A stretch of 64,000 bases of DNA from Cylicocyclus nassatus (taxonomy: Eukaryota > Nematoda > Chromadorea > Rhabditida > Strongylidae). Where the stretch lies: positions 1 to 64,000 of the forward strand of contig CATQJL010000190.1 of NCBI GenBank assembly GCA_958299035.1, written 5' to 3'. Under the pieces are notes generated by a model. It did no database searches. It was not told the DNA's origin and worked only from the letters and a program-made list of their open reading frames with translations. The position numbers were made by a program, and so were the translations under genes. Below, piece after piece: positions 25,473-39,053 of the stretch (its first letter is position 1; each line of letters begins with the position of its first letter).

Positions 25473-28400
25473 GTGTCAGGCCTACGAGTGCGTGTCAAGG
25501 CCTACGAGTGAGTGTCAAGGCCCACGAGTGCGTGTCAAGGCCTACGAGTGCGTGTCAAGGCCTATGAATGCGTGTCAAGGCCCACGAATGAGTGTCAAGG
25601 CCCACGAGTGCGTGTCAAGGCCCACGAATGAGTATCAAGGCCTACGAGTGCGTGTCAAGGCCTACGAGTGCGTGTCAAGGTAAGTGTCAAGGCCTATGAA
25701 TGCGTGTCAAGGCCTACGAGTGCGTGTCAAGGACTACGAGTGCGTGTCAAGGCCTACGAGTGCGTGTCAAGGCCTACGAGTGCGTGTCAAGGCCTACGAG
25801 TGCGTGTCAAGGCCTACGAATAAGTGTCAAGGCCTACGAGTGCGTGTCAGGCCTACGAGTGCGTGTCAAGGCCTACTAGTGCGTGTCAAGGCCTACGAGT
25901 GCGTGTCAAGGCCTACGAGTGCGTGTCAAGGCCTACGAGTTCGTGTCAAGGCCTACGAGTGAGTGTCAAGGCCCACGAGTGCGTGTCAAGGCCTACGAAT
26001 AAGTGTCAAGGCCTACGAGTGCGTGTCAGGCCTACGAATGCGTGTCAAGGCCTACGAGTGAGTGTCAAGGCCCACGAGTGCGTGTCAAGGCCTACGAGTG
26101 CGTGTCAAGGCCTATGAATGCGTGTCAAGGCCCACGAATGAGTGTCAAGGCCCACGAGTGCGTGTCAAGGCCTACGAGTGAGTGTCAAGGCCCACGAGTG
26201 CGTGTCAAGGCCTACGAGTGCGTGTCAAGGCCTACGAGTGAGTGTCAAGGCCCACGAGTGCGTGTCAAGGCCTACAAATGCGTGTCAAGGCCCACGAGTG
26301 CGTGTCAAGGCCTACGAATGCGTGTCAAGGCCCACGAGTGCGTGTCAAGGCCTACGAGTGAGTGTCAAGGCCCACGAGTGCGTGTCAAGGCCTACGAGTG
26401 CGTGTCAAGGCCTACGAGTGAGTGTCAAGGCCCACGAGTGCGTGTCAAGGCCTACGAGTGCGTGTCAAGGCCTAAGAATGCGTGTCAAGGCCTATGAGTG
26501 CGTGTCAAGGCCTACGAATGCGTGTCAAGGCCCACGAATGAGTATCAAGGCCTACGAGTGCGTGTCAAGGCCTACGAGTGCGTGTCAAGGTAAGTGTCAA
26601 GGCCTATGAATGCGTGTCAAGGCCTACGAGTGCGTGTCAAGGCCTACGAGTGCGTGTCAAGGCCTACGAATGCGTGTCAAGGCCCACGAGTGCGTGTCAA
26701 GGCCTACGAGTGAGTGTCAAGGCCCACGAGTGCGTGTCAAGGGCTACGAGTGCGTGTCAAGGCCTACGAGTGAGTGTCAAGGCCCACGAGTGCGTGTCAA
26801 GGCCTACGAGTGCGTGTCAAGGCCTATGAATGCGTGTTAAGGCCCACGAATGAGTGTCAAGGCCCACGAATGAGTGTCAAGGCCTACGAATGAGTGTCAA
26901 GGCCTACGAGTGCGTGTCAAGGCCTACGAATAAGTGTCAAGGCCTACGAGTGCGTGTCAGGCCTACGAGTGCGTGTCAAGGCCTACGAGTGAGTGTCAAG
27001 GCCCACGAGTGCGTGTCAAGGCCTACGAGTGCGTGTCAAGGCCTATGAATGCGTGTCAAGGCCCACGAATGAGTGTCAAGGCCCACGAGTGCGTGTCAAG
27101 GCCTACGAGTGCGTGTCAAGGCCTACGAGTGAGTGTCAAGGCCCACGAGTGCGTGTCAAGGCCTACAAATGCGTGTCAAGGCCCACGAGTGCGTGTCAAG
27201 GCCTACGAATGCGTGTCAAGGCCCACGAGTGCGTGTCAAGGCCTACGAGTGAGTGTCAAGGCCCAGGAGTGCGTGTCAAGGCCTACGAGTGCGTGTCAAG
27301 GCCTACGAGTGAGTGTCAAGGCCCACGAGTGCGTGTCAAGGCCTACGAGTGCGTGTCAAGGCCTACGAATAAGTGTCAAGGCCTACGAGTGCGTGTCAAG
27401 GCCTATGAATGCGTGTCAAGGCCCACGAATGAGTGTCAAGGCCCACGAGTGCGTGTCAAGGCCTACGAGTGAGTGTCAAGGCCCACGAGTGCGTGTCAAG
27501 GCCTACGAGTGCGTGTCAAGGCCTACGAGTGAGTGTCAAGGCCCACGAGTGCGTGTCAAGGCCTACAAATGCGTGTCAAGGCCCACGAGTGCGTGTCAAG
27601 GCCTACGAATGCGTGTCAAGGCCCACGAGTGCGTGTCAAGGCCTACGAGTGAGTGTCAAGGCCCACGAGTGCGTGTCAAGGCCTACGAGTGCGTGTCAAG
27701 GCCTATGAATGCGTGTCAAGGCCCACGAATGAGTGTCAAGGCCCACGAGTGCGTGTCAAGGCCTACGAGTGAGTGTCAAGGCCCACGAGTGCGTGTCAAG
27801 GCCTACGAGTGCGTGTCAAGGCCTACGAGTGAGTGTCAAGGCCCACGAGTGCGTGTCAAGGCCTACAAATGCGTGTCAAGGCCCACGAGTGCGTGTCAAG
27901 GCCTACGAATGCGTGTCAAGGCCCACGAGTGCGTGTCAAGGCCTACGAGTGAGTGTCAAGGCCCACGAGTGCGTGTCAAGGCCTACGAGTGCGTGTCAAG
28001 GCCTAAGAGTGAGTGTCAAGGCCCACGAGTGCGTGTCAAGGCCTACGAGTGCGTGTCAAGGCCTAAGAATGCGTGTCAAGGCCTATGAGTGCGTGTCAAG
28101 GCCTACGAATGCGTGTCAAGGCCCACGAATGAGTATCAAGGCCTACGAGTGCGTGTCAAGGCCTACGAGTGCGTGTCAAGGTAAGTGTCAAGGCCTATGA
28201 ATGCGTGTCAAGGCCTACGAGTGCGTGTCAAGGCCTACGAGTGCGTGTCAAGGCCTACGAATGCGTGTCAAGGCCCACGAGTGCGTGTCAAGGCCTACGA
28301 GTGCGTGTCAAGGCCTACGAGTGCGTGTCAAGGCCTACGAGTGCGGGTCAAGGCCTACGAATAAGTGTCAAGGCCTACGAGTGCGTGTCAGGCCTACGAG

Positions 28401-31189
28401 TGCGTGTCAAGGCCTACTAGTGCGTGTCAAGGCCTACGAGTGCGTGTCAAGGCCTACGAGTGCGTGTCAAGGCCTACGAGTGCGTGTCAAGGCCTACGAG
28501 TGAGTGTCAAGGCCCACGAGTGCGTGTCAAGGCCTACGAATAAGTGTCAAGGCCTACGAGTGCGTGTCAGGCCTACGAGTGCGTGTCAAGGCCTACGAGT
28601 GAGTGTCAAGGCCCACGAGTGCGTGTCAAGGCCTACGAGTGCGTGTCAAGGCCTATGAATGCGTGTCAAGGCCCACGAATGAGTGTCAAGGCCCACGAGT
28701 GCGTGTCAAGGCCTACGAGTGAGTGTCAAGGCCCACGAGTGCGTGTCAAGGCCTACGAGTGCGTGTCAAGGCCTACGAGTGAGTGTCAAGGCCCACGAGT
28801 GCGTGTCAAGGCCTACAAATGCGTGTCAAGGCCCACGAGTGCGTGTCAAGGCCTACGAATGCGTGTCAAGGCCCACGAGTGCGTGTCAAGGCCTACGAGT
28901 GAGTGTCAAGGCCCACGAGTGCGTGTCAAGGCCTACGAGTGCGTGTCAAGGCCTACGAGTGAGTGTCAAGGCCCACGAGTGCGTGTCAAGGCCTACGAGT
29001 GCGTGTCAAGGCCTAAGAATGCGTGTCAAGGCCTATGAGTGCGTGTCAAGGCCTACGAATGCGTGTCAAGGCCCACGAATGAGTATCAAGGCCTACGAGT
29101 GCGTGTCAAGGCCTACGAGTGCGTGTCAAGGTAAGTGTCAAGGCTTATGAATGCGTGTCAAGGCCTACGAGTGAGTGTCAAGGCCCACGAGTGCGTGTCA
29201 AGGCCTACGAGTGCGTGTCAAGGCCTATGAATGCGTGTCAAGGCCCACGAATGAGTGTCAAGGCCCACGAGTGCGTGTCAAGGCCTACGAGTGAGTGTCA
29301 AGGCCCACGAGTGCGTGTCAAGGCCTACGAGTGCGTGTCAAGGCCTACGAGTGAGTGTCAAGGCCCACGAGTGCGTGTCAAGGCCTACAAATGCGTGTCA
29401 AGGCCCACGAGTGCGTGTCAAGGCCTACGAATGCGTGTCAAGGCCCACGAGTGCGTGTCAAGGCCTACGAGTGAGTGTCAAGGCCCAGGAGTGCGTGTCA
29501 AGGCCTACGAGTGCGTGTCAAGGCCTACGAGTGAGTGTCAAGGCCCACGAGTGCGTGTCAAGGCCTACGAGTGCGTGTCAAGGCCTAAGAATGCGTGTCA
29601 AGGCCTATGAGTGCGTGTCAAGGCCTACGAATGCGTGTCAAGGCCCACGAATGAGTATCAAGGCCTACGAGTGCGTGTCAAGGCCTACGAGTGCGTGTCA
29701 AGGTAAGTGTCAAGGCCTATGAATGCGTGTCAAGGCCTACGAGTGCGTGTCAAGGCCTACGAGTGCGTGTCAAGGCCTACGAGTGCGTGTCAAGGCCTAC
29801 GAGTGCGTGTCAAGGCCTACGAGTGCGGGTCAAGGCCTACGAATAAGTGTCAAGGCCTACGAGTGCGTGTCAGGCCTACGAGTGCGTGTCAAGGCCTACT
29901 AGTGCGTGTCAAGGCCTACGAGTGCGTGTCAAGGCCTACGAGTGCGTGTCAAGGCCTACGAGTGCGTGTCAAGGCCTACGAGTGAGTGTCAAGGCCCACG
30001 AGTGCGTGTCAAGGCCTACGAATAAGTGTCAAGGCCTACGAGTGCGTGTCAGGCCTACGAGTGCGTGTCAAGGCCTACGAGTGAGTGTCAAGGCCCACGA
30101 GTGCGTGTCAAGGCCTACGAGTGCGTGTCAAGGCCTATGAATGCGTGTCAAGGCCCACGAATGAGTGTCAAGGCCCACGAGTGCGTGTCAAGGCCCACGA
30201 GTGCGTGTCAAGGCCTACGAGTGCGTGTCAAGGCCTAAGAATGCGTGTCAAGGCCTATGAGTGCGTGTCAAAGCCTACGAATGCGTGTCAAGGCCCACGA
30301 ATGAGTATCAAGGTCTACGAGTGCGTGTCAAGGCCTACGAGTGCGTGTCAAGGTAAGTGTCAAGGCCTATGAATGCGTGTCAAGGCCTACGAGTGCGTGT
30401 CAAGGCCTACGAGTGCGTGTCAAGGCCTACGAGTGCGTGTCAAGGCCTACGAGTGCGTGTCAAGGCCTACGAGTGCGTGTCAAGGCCTACGAATAAGTGT
30501 CAAGGCCTACGAGTGCGTGTCAGGCCTACGAGTGCGTGTCAAGGCCTACTAGTGCGTGTCAAGGCCTACGAGTGCGTGTCAAGGCCTACGAGTGCGTGTC
30601 AAGGCCTACGAGTTCGTGTCAAGGCCTACGAGTGAGTGTCAAGGCCCACGAGTGCGTGTCAAGGCCTACGAATAAGTGTCAAGGCCTACGAGTGCGTGTC
30701 AGGCCTACGAGTGCGTGTCAAGGCCTACGAGTGAGTGTCAAGGCCCACGAGTGCGTGTCAAGGCCTACGAGTGCGTGTCAAGGCCTATGAATGCGTGTCA
30801 AGGCCCACGAATGAGTGTCAAGGCCCACGTGTGCGTGTCAAGGCCTACGAGTGAGTGTCAAGGCCCACGAGTGCGTGTCAAGGCCTACGAGTGCGTGTCA
30901 AGGCCTACGAGTGAGTGTCAAGGCCCACGAGTGCGTGTCAAGGCCTACAAATGCGTGTCAAGGCCCACGAGTGCGTGTCAAGGCCTACGAATGCGTGTCA
31001 AGGCCCACGAGTGCGTGTCAAGGCCTACGAGTGAGTGTCAAGGCCCACGAGTGCGTGTCAAGGCCTACGAGTGCGTGTCAAGGCCTACGAGTGAGTGTCA
31101 AGGCCCACGAGTGCGTGTCAAGGCCTACGAGTGCGTGTCAAGGCCTAAGAATGCGTGTCAAGGCCTATGAGTGCGTGTCAAGGCCTACG

Positions 31190-33320
31190 AATGCGTGTCA
31201 AGGCCCACGAATGAGTATCAAGGCCTACGAGTGCGTGTCAAGGCCTACGAGTGCGTGTCAAGGTAAGTGTCAAGGCCTATGAATGCGTGTCAAGGCCTAC
31301 GAGTGCGTGTCAAGGCCTACGAGTGCGTGTCAAGGCCTACGAATGCGTGTCAAGGCCCACGAGTGCGTGTCAAGGCCTACGAGTGAGTGTCAAGGCCCAC
31401 GAGTGCGTGTCAAGGGCTACGAGTGCGTGTCAAGGCCTACGAGTGAGTGTCAAGGCCCACGAGTGCGTGTCAAGGCCTACGAGTGCGTGTCAAGGCCTAT
31501 GAATGCGTGTTAAGGCCCACGAATGAGTGTCAAGGCCCACGAATGAGTGTCAAGGCCTACGAATGAGTGTCAAGGCCTACGAGTGCGTGTCAAGGCCCAC
31601 GAATGAGTATCAAGGCCTACGAGTGCGTGTCAAGGCCTACGAGTGCGTGTCAAGGTAAGTGTCAAGGCCTATGAATGCGTGTCAAGGCCTACGAGTGCGT
31701 GTCAAGGCCTACGAGTGCGTGTCAAGGCCTACGAATGCGTGTCAAGGCCCACGAGTGCGTGTCAAGGCCTACGAGTGAGTGTCAAGGCCCACGAGTGCGT
31801 GTCAAGGGCTACGAGTGCGTGTCAAGGCCTACGAGTGAGTGTCAAGGCCCACGAGTGCGTGTCAAGGCCTACGAGTGCGTGTCAAGGCCTATGAATGCGT
31901 GTTAAGGCCCACGAATGAGTGTCAAGGCCCACGAATGAGTGTCAAGGCCTACGAATGAGTGTCAAGGCCTACGAGTGCGTGTCAAGGCCTACGAATAAGT
32001 GTCAAGGCCTACGAGTGCGTGTCAGGCCTACGAGTGCGTGTCAAGGCCTACGAGTGAGTGTCAAGGCCCACGAGTGCGTGTCAAGGCCTACGAGTGCGTG
32101 TCAAGGCCTATGAATGCGTGTCAAGGCCCACGAATGAGTGTCAAGGCCCACGAGTGCGTGTCAAGGCCTACGAGTGAGTGTCAAGGCCCACGAGTGCGTG
32201 TCAAGGCCTACGAGTGCGTGTCAAGGCCTACGAGTGAGTGTCAAGGCCCACGAGTGCGTGTTAAGGCCCACGAATGAGTATCAAGGCCTACGAGTGCGTG
32301 TCAAGGCCTACGAGTGCGTGTCAAGGTAAGTGTCAAGGCCTATGAATGCGTGTCAAGGCCTACGAGTGCGTGTCAAGGCCTACGAGTGCGTGTCAAGGCC
32401 TACGAATGCGTGTCAAGGCCCACGAGTGCGTGTCAAGGCCTACGAGTGAGTGTCAAGGCCCACGAGTGCGTGTCAAGGGCTACGAGTGCGTGTCAAGGCC
32501 TACGAGTGAGTGTCAAGGCCCACGAGTGCGTGTCAAGGCCTACGAGTGCGTGTCAAGGCCTATGAATGCGTGTTAAGGCCCACGAATGAGTGTCAAGGCC
32601 CACGAATGAGTGTCAAGGCCTACGAATGAGTGTCAAGGCCTACGAGTGCGTGTCAAGGCCCACGAATGAGTATCAAGGCCTACGAGTGCGTGTCAAGGCC
32701 TACGAGTGCGTGTCAAGGTAAGTGTCAAGGCCTATGAATGCGTGTCAAGGCCTACGAGTGCGTGTCAAGGCCTACGAGTGCGTGTCAAGGCCTACGAATG
32801 CGTGTCAAGGCCCACGAGTGCGTGTCAAGGCCTACGAGTGAGTGTCAAGGCCCACGAGTGCGTGTCAAGGGCTACGAGTGCGTGTCAAGGCCTACGAGTG
32901 AGTGTCAAGGCCCACGAGTGCGTGTCAAGGCCTACGAGTGCGTGTCAAGGCCTATGAATGCGTGTTAAGGCCCACGAATGAGTGTCAAGGCCCACGAATG
33001 AGTGTCAAGGCCTACGAATGAGTGTCAAGGCCTACGAGTGCGTGTCAAGGCCTACGAATAAGTGTCAAGGCCTACGAGTGCGTGTCAGGCCTACGAGTGC
33101 GTGTCAAGGCCTACGAGTGAGTGTCAAGGCCCACGAGTACGTGTCAAGGCCTACGAGTGCGTGTCAAGGCCTATGAATGCGTGTCAAGGCCCACGAATGA
33201 GTGTCAAGGCCCACGAGTGCGTGTCAAGGCCTACGAGTGAGTGTCAAGGCCCACGAGTGCGTGTCAAGGCCTACGAGTGCGTGTCAAGGCCTACGAGTGA
33301 GTGTCAAGGCCCACGAGTGC
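31190..33320 (+). repeat. Tandem duplication, period 1,063 bp, with a 392-bp sub-period
   Basis: About 31,190-32,250 matches 32,253-33,313. Within each copy, a stretch beginning with the 12-bp unit and running through GGGCTA to GTTAAGGCCC recurs after 392 bp (12-bp units near 31,263 and 31,655, then 32,326 and 32,718). A similar 372-bp step occurs at 34,639 to 35,011. 392 is 19 units of 20 bp plus one of 12 bp. A GAGTACGTG change near 33,138 is private to the second copy. Confidence 0.72.
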
Positions 33321-36300
33321 GTGTCAAGGCCTACAAATGCGTGTCAAGGCCCACGAGTGCGTATCAAGGCCTACGAATGCGTGTCAAGGCCCACGAGTGC
33401 GTGTCAAGGCCTACGAGTGAGTGTCAAGGCCCAGGAGTGCGTGTCAAGGCCTACGAGTGCGTGTCAAGGCCTACGAGTGAGTGTCAAGGCCCACGAGTGC
33501 GTGTCAAGGCCTACGAGTGCGTGTCAAGGCCTAAGAATGCGTGTCAAGGCCTATGAGTGCGTGTCAAGGCCTACGAATGCGTGTCAAGGCCCACGAATGA
33601 GTATCAAGGCCTACGAGTGCGTGTCAAGGCCTACGAGTGCGTGTCAAGGTAAGTGTCAAGGCCTATGAATGCGTGTCAAGGCCTACGAGTGCGTGTCAAG
33701 GCCTACGAGTGCGTGTCAAGGCCTACGATTGCGTGTCAAGGCCTACGAGTGCGTGTCAAGGCCTACGAGTGCGGGTCAAGGCCTACGAATAAGTGTCAAG
33801 GCCTACGAGTGCGTGTCAGGCCTACGAGTGCGTGTCAAGGCCTACTAGTGCGTGTCAAGGCCTACGAGTGCGTGTCAAGGCCTACGAGTGCGTGTCAAGG
33901 CCCACGAATGAGTGTCAAGGCCTACGAATGAGTGTCAAGGCCTACGAGTGCGTGTCAAGGCCTACGAATAAGTGTCAAGGCCTACGAGTGCGTGTCAGGC
34001 CTACGAGTGCGTGTCAAGGCCTACGAGTGAGTGTCAAGGCCCACGAGTGCGTGTCAAGGCCTACGAGTGCGTGTCAAGGCCTATGAATGCGTGTCAAGGC
34101 CCACGAATGAGTGTCAAGGCCCACGAGTGCGTGTCAAGGCCTACGAGTGAGTGTCAAGGCCCACGAGTGCGTGTCAAGGCCCACGAATGAGTGTCAAGGC
34201 CCACGTGTGCGTGTCAAGGCCTACGAGTGAGTGTCAAGGCCCACGAGTGCGTGTCAAGGCCTACGAGTGCGTGTCAAGGCCTACGAGTGAGTGTCAAGGC
34301 CCACGAGTGCGTGTCAAGGCCTACAAATGCGTGTCAAGGCCCACGAGTGCGTGTCAAGGCCTACGAATGCGTGTCAAGGCCCACGAGTGCGTGTCAAGGC
34401 CTACGAGTGAGTGTCAAGGCCCACGAGTGCGTGTCAAGGCCTACGAGTGCGTGTCAAGGCCTACGAGTGAGTGTCAAGGCCCACGAGTGCGTGTCAAGGC
34501 CTACGAGTGCGTGTCAAGGCCTAAGAATGCGTGTCAAGGCCTATGAGTGCGTGTCAAGGCCTACGAATGCGTGTCAAGGCCCACGAATGAGTATCAAGGC
34601 CTACGAGTGCGTGTCAAGGCCTACGAGTGCGTGTCAAGGTAAGTGTCAAGGCCTATGAATGCGTGTCAAGGCCTACGAGTGCGTGTCAAGGCCTACGAGT
34701 GCGTGTCAAGGCCTACGAATGCGTGTCAAGGCCCACGAGTGCGTGTCAAGGCCTACGAGTGAGTGTCAAGGCCCACGAGTGCGTGTCAAGGGCTACGAGT
34801 GCGTGTCAAGGCCTACGAGTGAGTGTCAAGGCCCACGAGTGCGTGTCAAGGCCTACGAGTGCGTGTCAAGGCCTATGAATGCGTGTTAAGGCCCACGAAT
34901 GAGTGTCAAGGCCCACGAGTGCGTGTCAAGGCCCACGAGTGCGTGTCAAGGCCCACGAATGAGTATCAAGGCCTACGAGTGCGTGTCAAGGCCTACGAGT
35001 GCGTGTCAAGGTAAGTGTCAAGGCCTATGAATGCGTGTCAAGGCCTACGAGTGCGTGTCAAGGCCTACGAGTGCGTGTCAAGGCCTACGAATGCGTGTCA
35101 AGGCCCACGAGTGCGTGTCAAGGCCTACGAGTGAGTGTCAAGGCCCACGAGTGCGTGTCAAGGGCTACGAGTGCGTGTCAAGGCCTACGAGTGAGTGTCA
35201 AGGCCCACGAGTGCGTGTCAAGGCCTACGAGTGCGTGTCAAGGCCTATGAATGCGTGTTAAGGCCCACGAATGAGTGTCAAGGCCCACGAATGAGTGTCA
35301 AGGCCTACGAATGAGTGTCAAGGCCTACGAGTGCGTGTCAAGGCCTACGAATAAGTGTCAAGGCCTACGAGTGCGTGTCAGGCCTACGAGTGCGTGTCAA
35401 GGCCTACGAGTGAGTGTCAAGGCCCACGAGTGCGTGTCAAGGCCTACGAGTGCGTGTCAAGGCCTATGAATGCGTGTCAAGGCCCACGAATGAGTGTCAA
35501 GGCCCACGAGTGCGTGTCAAGGCCTACGAGTGAGTGTCAAGGCCCACGAGTGCGTGTCAAGGCCTACGAGTGCGTGTCAAGGCCTACGAGTGAGTGTCAA
35601 GGCCCACGAGTGCGTGTCAAGGCCTACAAATGCGTGTCAAGGCCCACGAGTGCGTATCAAGGCCTACGAATGCGTGTCAAGGCCCACGAGTGCGTGTCAA
35701 GGCCTACGAGTGAGTGTCAAGGCCCAGGAGTGCGTGTCAAGGCCTACGAGTGCGTGTCAAGGCCTACGAGTGAGTGTCAAGGCCCACGAGTGCGTGTCAA
35801 GGCCTACGAGTGCGTGTCAAGGCCTAAGAATGCGTGTCAAGGCCTATGAGTGCGTGTCAAGGCCTACGAATGCGTGTCAAGGCCCACGAATGAGTATCAA
35901 GGCCTACGAGTGCGTGTCAAGGCCTACGAGTGCGTGTCAAGGTAAGTGTCAAGGCCTATGAATGCGTGTCAAGGCCTACGAGTGCGTGTCAAGGCCTACG
36001 AGTGCGTGTCAAGGCCTACGATTGCGTGTCAAGGCCTACGAGTGCGTGTCAAGGCCTACGAGTGCGGGTCAAGGCCTACGAATAAGTGTCAAGGCCTACG
36101 AGTGCGTGTCAGGCCTACGAGTGCGTGTCAAGGCCTACTAGTGCGTGTCAAGGCCTACGAGTGCGTGTCAAGGCCTACGAGTGCGTGTCAAGGCCCACGA
36201 ATGAGTGTCAAGGCCTACGAATGAGTGTCAAGGCCTACGAGTGCGTGTCAAGGCCTACGAATAAGTGTCAAGGCCTACGAGTGCGTGTCAGGCCTACGAG

Positions 36301-36463
36301 TGCGTGTCAAGGCCTACGAGTGAGTGTCAAGGCCCACGAGTGCGTGTCAAGGCCTACGAGTGCGTGTCAAGGCCTATGAATGCGTGTCAAGGCCCACGAA
36401 TGAGTGTCAAGGCCCACGAGTGCGTGTCAAGGCCTACGAGTGAGTGTCAAGGCCCACGAGTGC
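32665..36463 (+). repeat. Block pair, period 2,293 bp
   Basis: About 32,665-34,170 matches 34,958-36,463. Shared rare changes are GAGTGCGTATCAAGG (33,363 and 35,656), CTACGATTGCG (33,728 and 36,021) and GAGTGCGGGTC (33,774 and 36,067). The GAGTACGTG change at 33,138 is absent from copy 2. The segment between the copies (34,171-34,957) includes a CACGTG unit and a 372-bp repeat. Confidence 0.75.
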
Positions 36464-39052
36464 GTGTCAAGGCCTACGAGTGCGTGTCAAGGCCTACGAG
36501 TGAGTGTCAAGGCCCACGAGTGCGTGTCAAGGCCTACAAATGCGTGTCAAGGCCCACGAGTGCGTGTCAAGGCCCACGAGTGCGTGTCAAGGCCTACGAG
36601 TGAGTGTCAAGGCCCAGGAGTGCGTGTCAAGGCCTACGAGTGCGTGTCAAGGCCTACGAGTGCGTGTCAGGCCTACGAGTGCGTGTCAAGGCCTACGAGT
36701 GAGTGTCAAGGCCCACGAGTGCGTGTCAAGGCCTACGAGTGCGTGTCAAGGCCTATGAATGCGTGTCAAGGCCCACGAATGAGTGTCAAGGCCCACGAGT
36801 GCGTGTCAAGGCCTACGAGTGAGTGTCAAGGCCCACGAGTGCGTGTCAAGGCCTACGAGTGCGTGTCAAGGCCTACGAGTGAGTGTCAAGGCCCACGAGT
36901 GCGTGTCAAGGCCTACAAATGCGTGTCAAGGCCCACGAGTGCGTGTCAAGGCCCACGAGTGCGTGTCAAGGCCTACGAGTGAGTGTCAAGGCCCAGGAGT
37001 GCGTGTCAAGGCCTACGAGTGCGTGTCAAGGCCTACGAGTGAGTGTCAAGGCCCACGAGTGCGTGTCAAGGCCTACGAGTGCGTGTCAAGGCCTAAGAAT
37101 GCGTGTCAAGGCCTATGAGTGCGTGTCAAGGCCTACGAATGCGTGTCAAGGCCCACGAATGAGTGTCAAGGCCTACGAGTGCGTGTCAAGGCCTACGAGT
37201 GCGTGTCAAGGTAAGTGTCAAGGCCTATGAATGCGTGTCAAGGCCTACGAGTGCGTGTCAAGGCCTACGAGTGCGTGTCAAGGCCTACGAGTGCGTGTCA
37301 AGGCCTACGAGTGCGTGTCAAGGCCTACGAGTGCGGGTCAAGGCCTACGAATAAGTGTCAAGGCCTACGAGTGCGTGTCAAGGCCTACTAGTGCGTGTCA
37401 AGGCCTACGAGTGCGTGTCAAGGCCTACGAGTGCGTGTCAAGGCCTACGAGTGCGTGTCAAGGCCTACGAGTGAGTGTCAAGGCCCACGAGTGCGTGTCA
37501 AGGCCTACGAATAAGTGTCAAGGCCTACGAGTGCGTGTCAGGCCTACGAGTGCGTGTCAAGGCCTACGAGTGAGTGTCAAGGCCCACGAGTGCGTGTCAA
37601 GGCCTACGAGTGCGTGTCAAGGCCTATGAATGCGTGTCAAGGCCCACGAATGAGTATCAAGGCCCACGAGTGCGTGTCAAGGTCTACGAGTGAGTGTCAA
37701 GGCCCACGAGTGCGTGTCAAGGCCTACGAGTGCGTGTCAAGGCCTACGAGTGAGTGTCAAGGCCCACGAGTGCGTGTCAAGGCCTACAAATGCGTGTCAA
37801 GGCCCACGAGTGCGTGTCAAGGCCTACGAATGCGTGTCAAGGCCCACGAGTGCGTGTCAAGGCCTACGAGTGAGTGTCAAGGCCCACGAGTGCGTGTCAA
37901 GGCCTACGAGTGCGTGTCAAGGCCTAAGAATGCGTGTCAAGGCCTATGAGTGCGTGTCAAGGCCTACGAATGCGTGTCAAGGCCCACGAATGAGTATCAA
38001 GGCCTACGAGTGCGTGTCAAGGCCTACGAGTGCGTGTCAAGGTAAGTGTCAAGGCTTATGAATGCGTGTCAAGGCCTACGAGTGCGTGTCAAGGCCTACG
38101 AGTGCGTGTCAAGGCCTACGAGTGCGTGTCAAGGCCTACGAGTGAGTGTCAAGGCCCACGAGTGCGTGTCAGGCCTACGAGTGCGTGTCAAGGCCTACTA
38201 GTGCGTGTCAAGGCCTACGAATGAGTGTCAAGGCCTACGAGTGCGTGTCAAGGCCTACGAGTGCGTGTCAAGGCCTACGAATAAGTGTCAAGGCCTATGA
38301 ATGCGTGTCAAGGCATGCGTGTCAAGGCCTACGAATGAGTGTCAAGGCCTATGAATGCGTGTCAAGGCCTACGAGTGCGTGTCAAGGCCTACGAGTGCGT
38401 GTCAAGGCCTACGAGTGAGTGTCAATGCCCACGAGTGCGTGTCAAGGCCTACGAGTGAGTGTTAAGGCCTACGAGTGCGTGTCAAGGCCTACGAGTGAGT
38501 GTCAAGGCCCACGAGTGCGTGTCAAGGCCTACGAGTGCGTGTCAAGGCCTATGAATGCGTGTCAAGGCCTACGAATGAGTGTCAAGGCCTATGAATGCGT
38601 GTCAAGGCCTACGAGTGCGTGTCAAGGCCTACGAGTGCGTGTCAAGGCCTACAAATGCGTGTCAAGGCCCACGAATGCGTGTCAAGGCCTACGAATGCGT
38701 GTCAAGGCCCACGAGTGCGTGTCAAGGCCTACGAGTGAGTGTCAAGGCCCACGAGTGCGTGTCAAGGCCTACGAGTGCGTGTCAAGGCCTACGAGTGAGT
38801 GTCAATGCCCACGAGTGCGTGTCAAGGCCTACAAATGCGTGTCAAGGCCCACGAGTGCGTGTCAAGGCCTACGAGTGAGTGTCAAGGCCCACGAGTGCGT
38901 GTCAAGGCCTACGAGTGCGTGTCAAGGCCTACGAGTGAGTGTCAAGGCCCACGAGTGCGTGTCAAGGCCTACAAATGCGTGTCAAGGCCCACGAGTGCGT
39001 GTCAAGGCCTACGAATGCGTGTCAAGGCCCACGAGTGCGTGTCAAGGCCTAC
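34990..39052 (+). repeat. Large duplicated block, copy 1 (about 4.06 kb)
   Basis: This stretch is found again at about 40,038-44,120. The offset is 5,048 bp at first and 5,068 bp after one extra 20-bp unit in copy 2 near 40,500. From about 35,494 to 39,052 (3.56 kb) I noticed no difference. The block contains the 379-bp tandem pair, the left/right domain switch, a 14-bp unit and two CAATGCCC units, all repeated in order. It ends sharply at 39,053, where copy 1 has GAATGAGTG and copy 2 has GAGTGAGTG. Confidence 0.82.
36285..37040 (+). repeat. Tandem pair, period 379 bp
   Basis: A 379-bp stretch (18 units of 20 bp and one of 19 bp) at about 36,285-36,663 is followed at once by a second copy to about 37,040. 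Each includes TACAAATG followed by two successive CCCACGAG units and one CCCAGGAG unit. The pair is itself carried in the larger duplication at about 41,353-42,108, so it is the older event. Confidence 0.77.
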
Positions 39053-39053
39053 G
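38300..39053 (+). repeat. Right-type island inside the left domain
   Basis: Right-domain markers appear here for the first time: a 14-bp unit with GCATGC near 38,314 and CAATGCCC units near 38,424 and 38,804. The island ends at about 39,053, where the sequence returns to left-type material matching about 34,186-34,658. It is the first copy of the stretch found again at about 43,368-44,121, 5,068 bp downstream. Either copy could be the older one. Confidence 0.75.

Larger units (their letters stand above)
27..38210 (+). repeat. Left subfamily domain of the array
   Basis: This part is defined by diagnostic variants seen here and not in the last 20 kb: the 19-bp unit with GTCAGGCC, GGGCTA units, GTTAAGGCCC, CCCAGGAGTG and the ACTAGT unit. 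Blocks of 0.4-3 kb are reused repeatedly in different orders. A typical block runs from a 12-bp GGTAAGTG unit through GGGCTA, GTTAAGGCCC, GAATAAGTG and GTCAGGCC to the next TAAGAATGCG and GAATGAGTATC units. The last left-type markers before the switch are a 19-bp unit near 38,165 and an ACTAGT unit near 38,198. I infer that these variants spread by local unequal exchange or amplification. Confidence 0.8.
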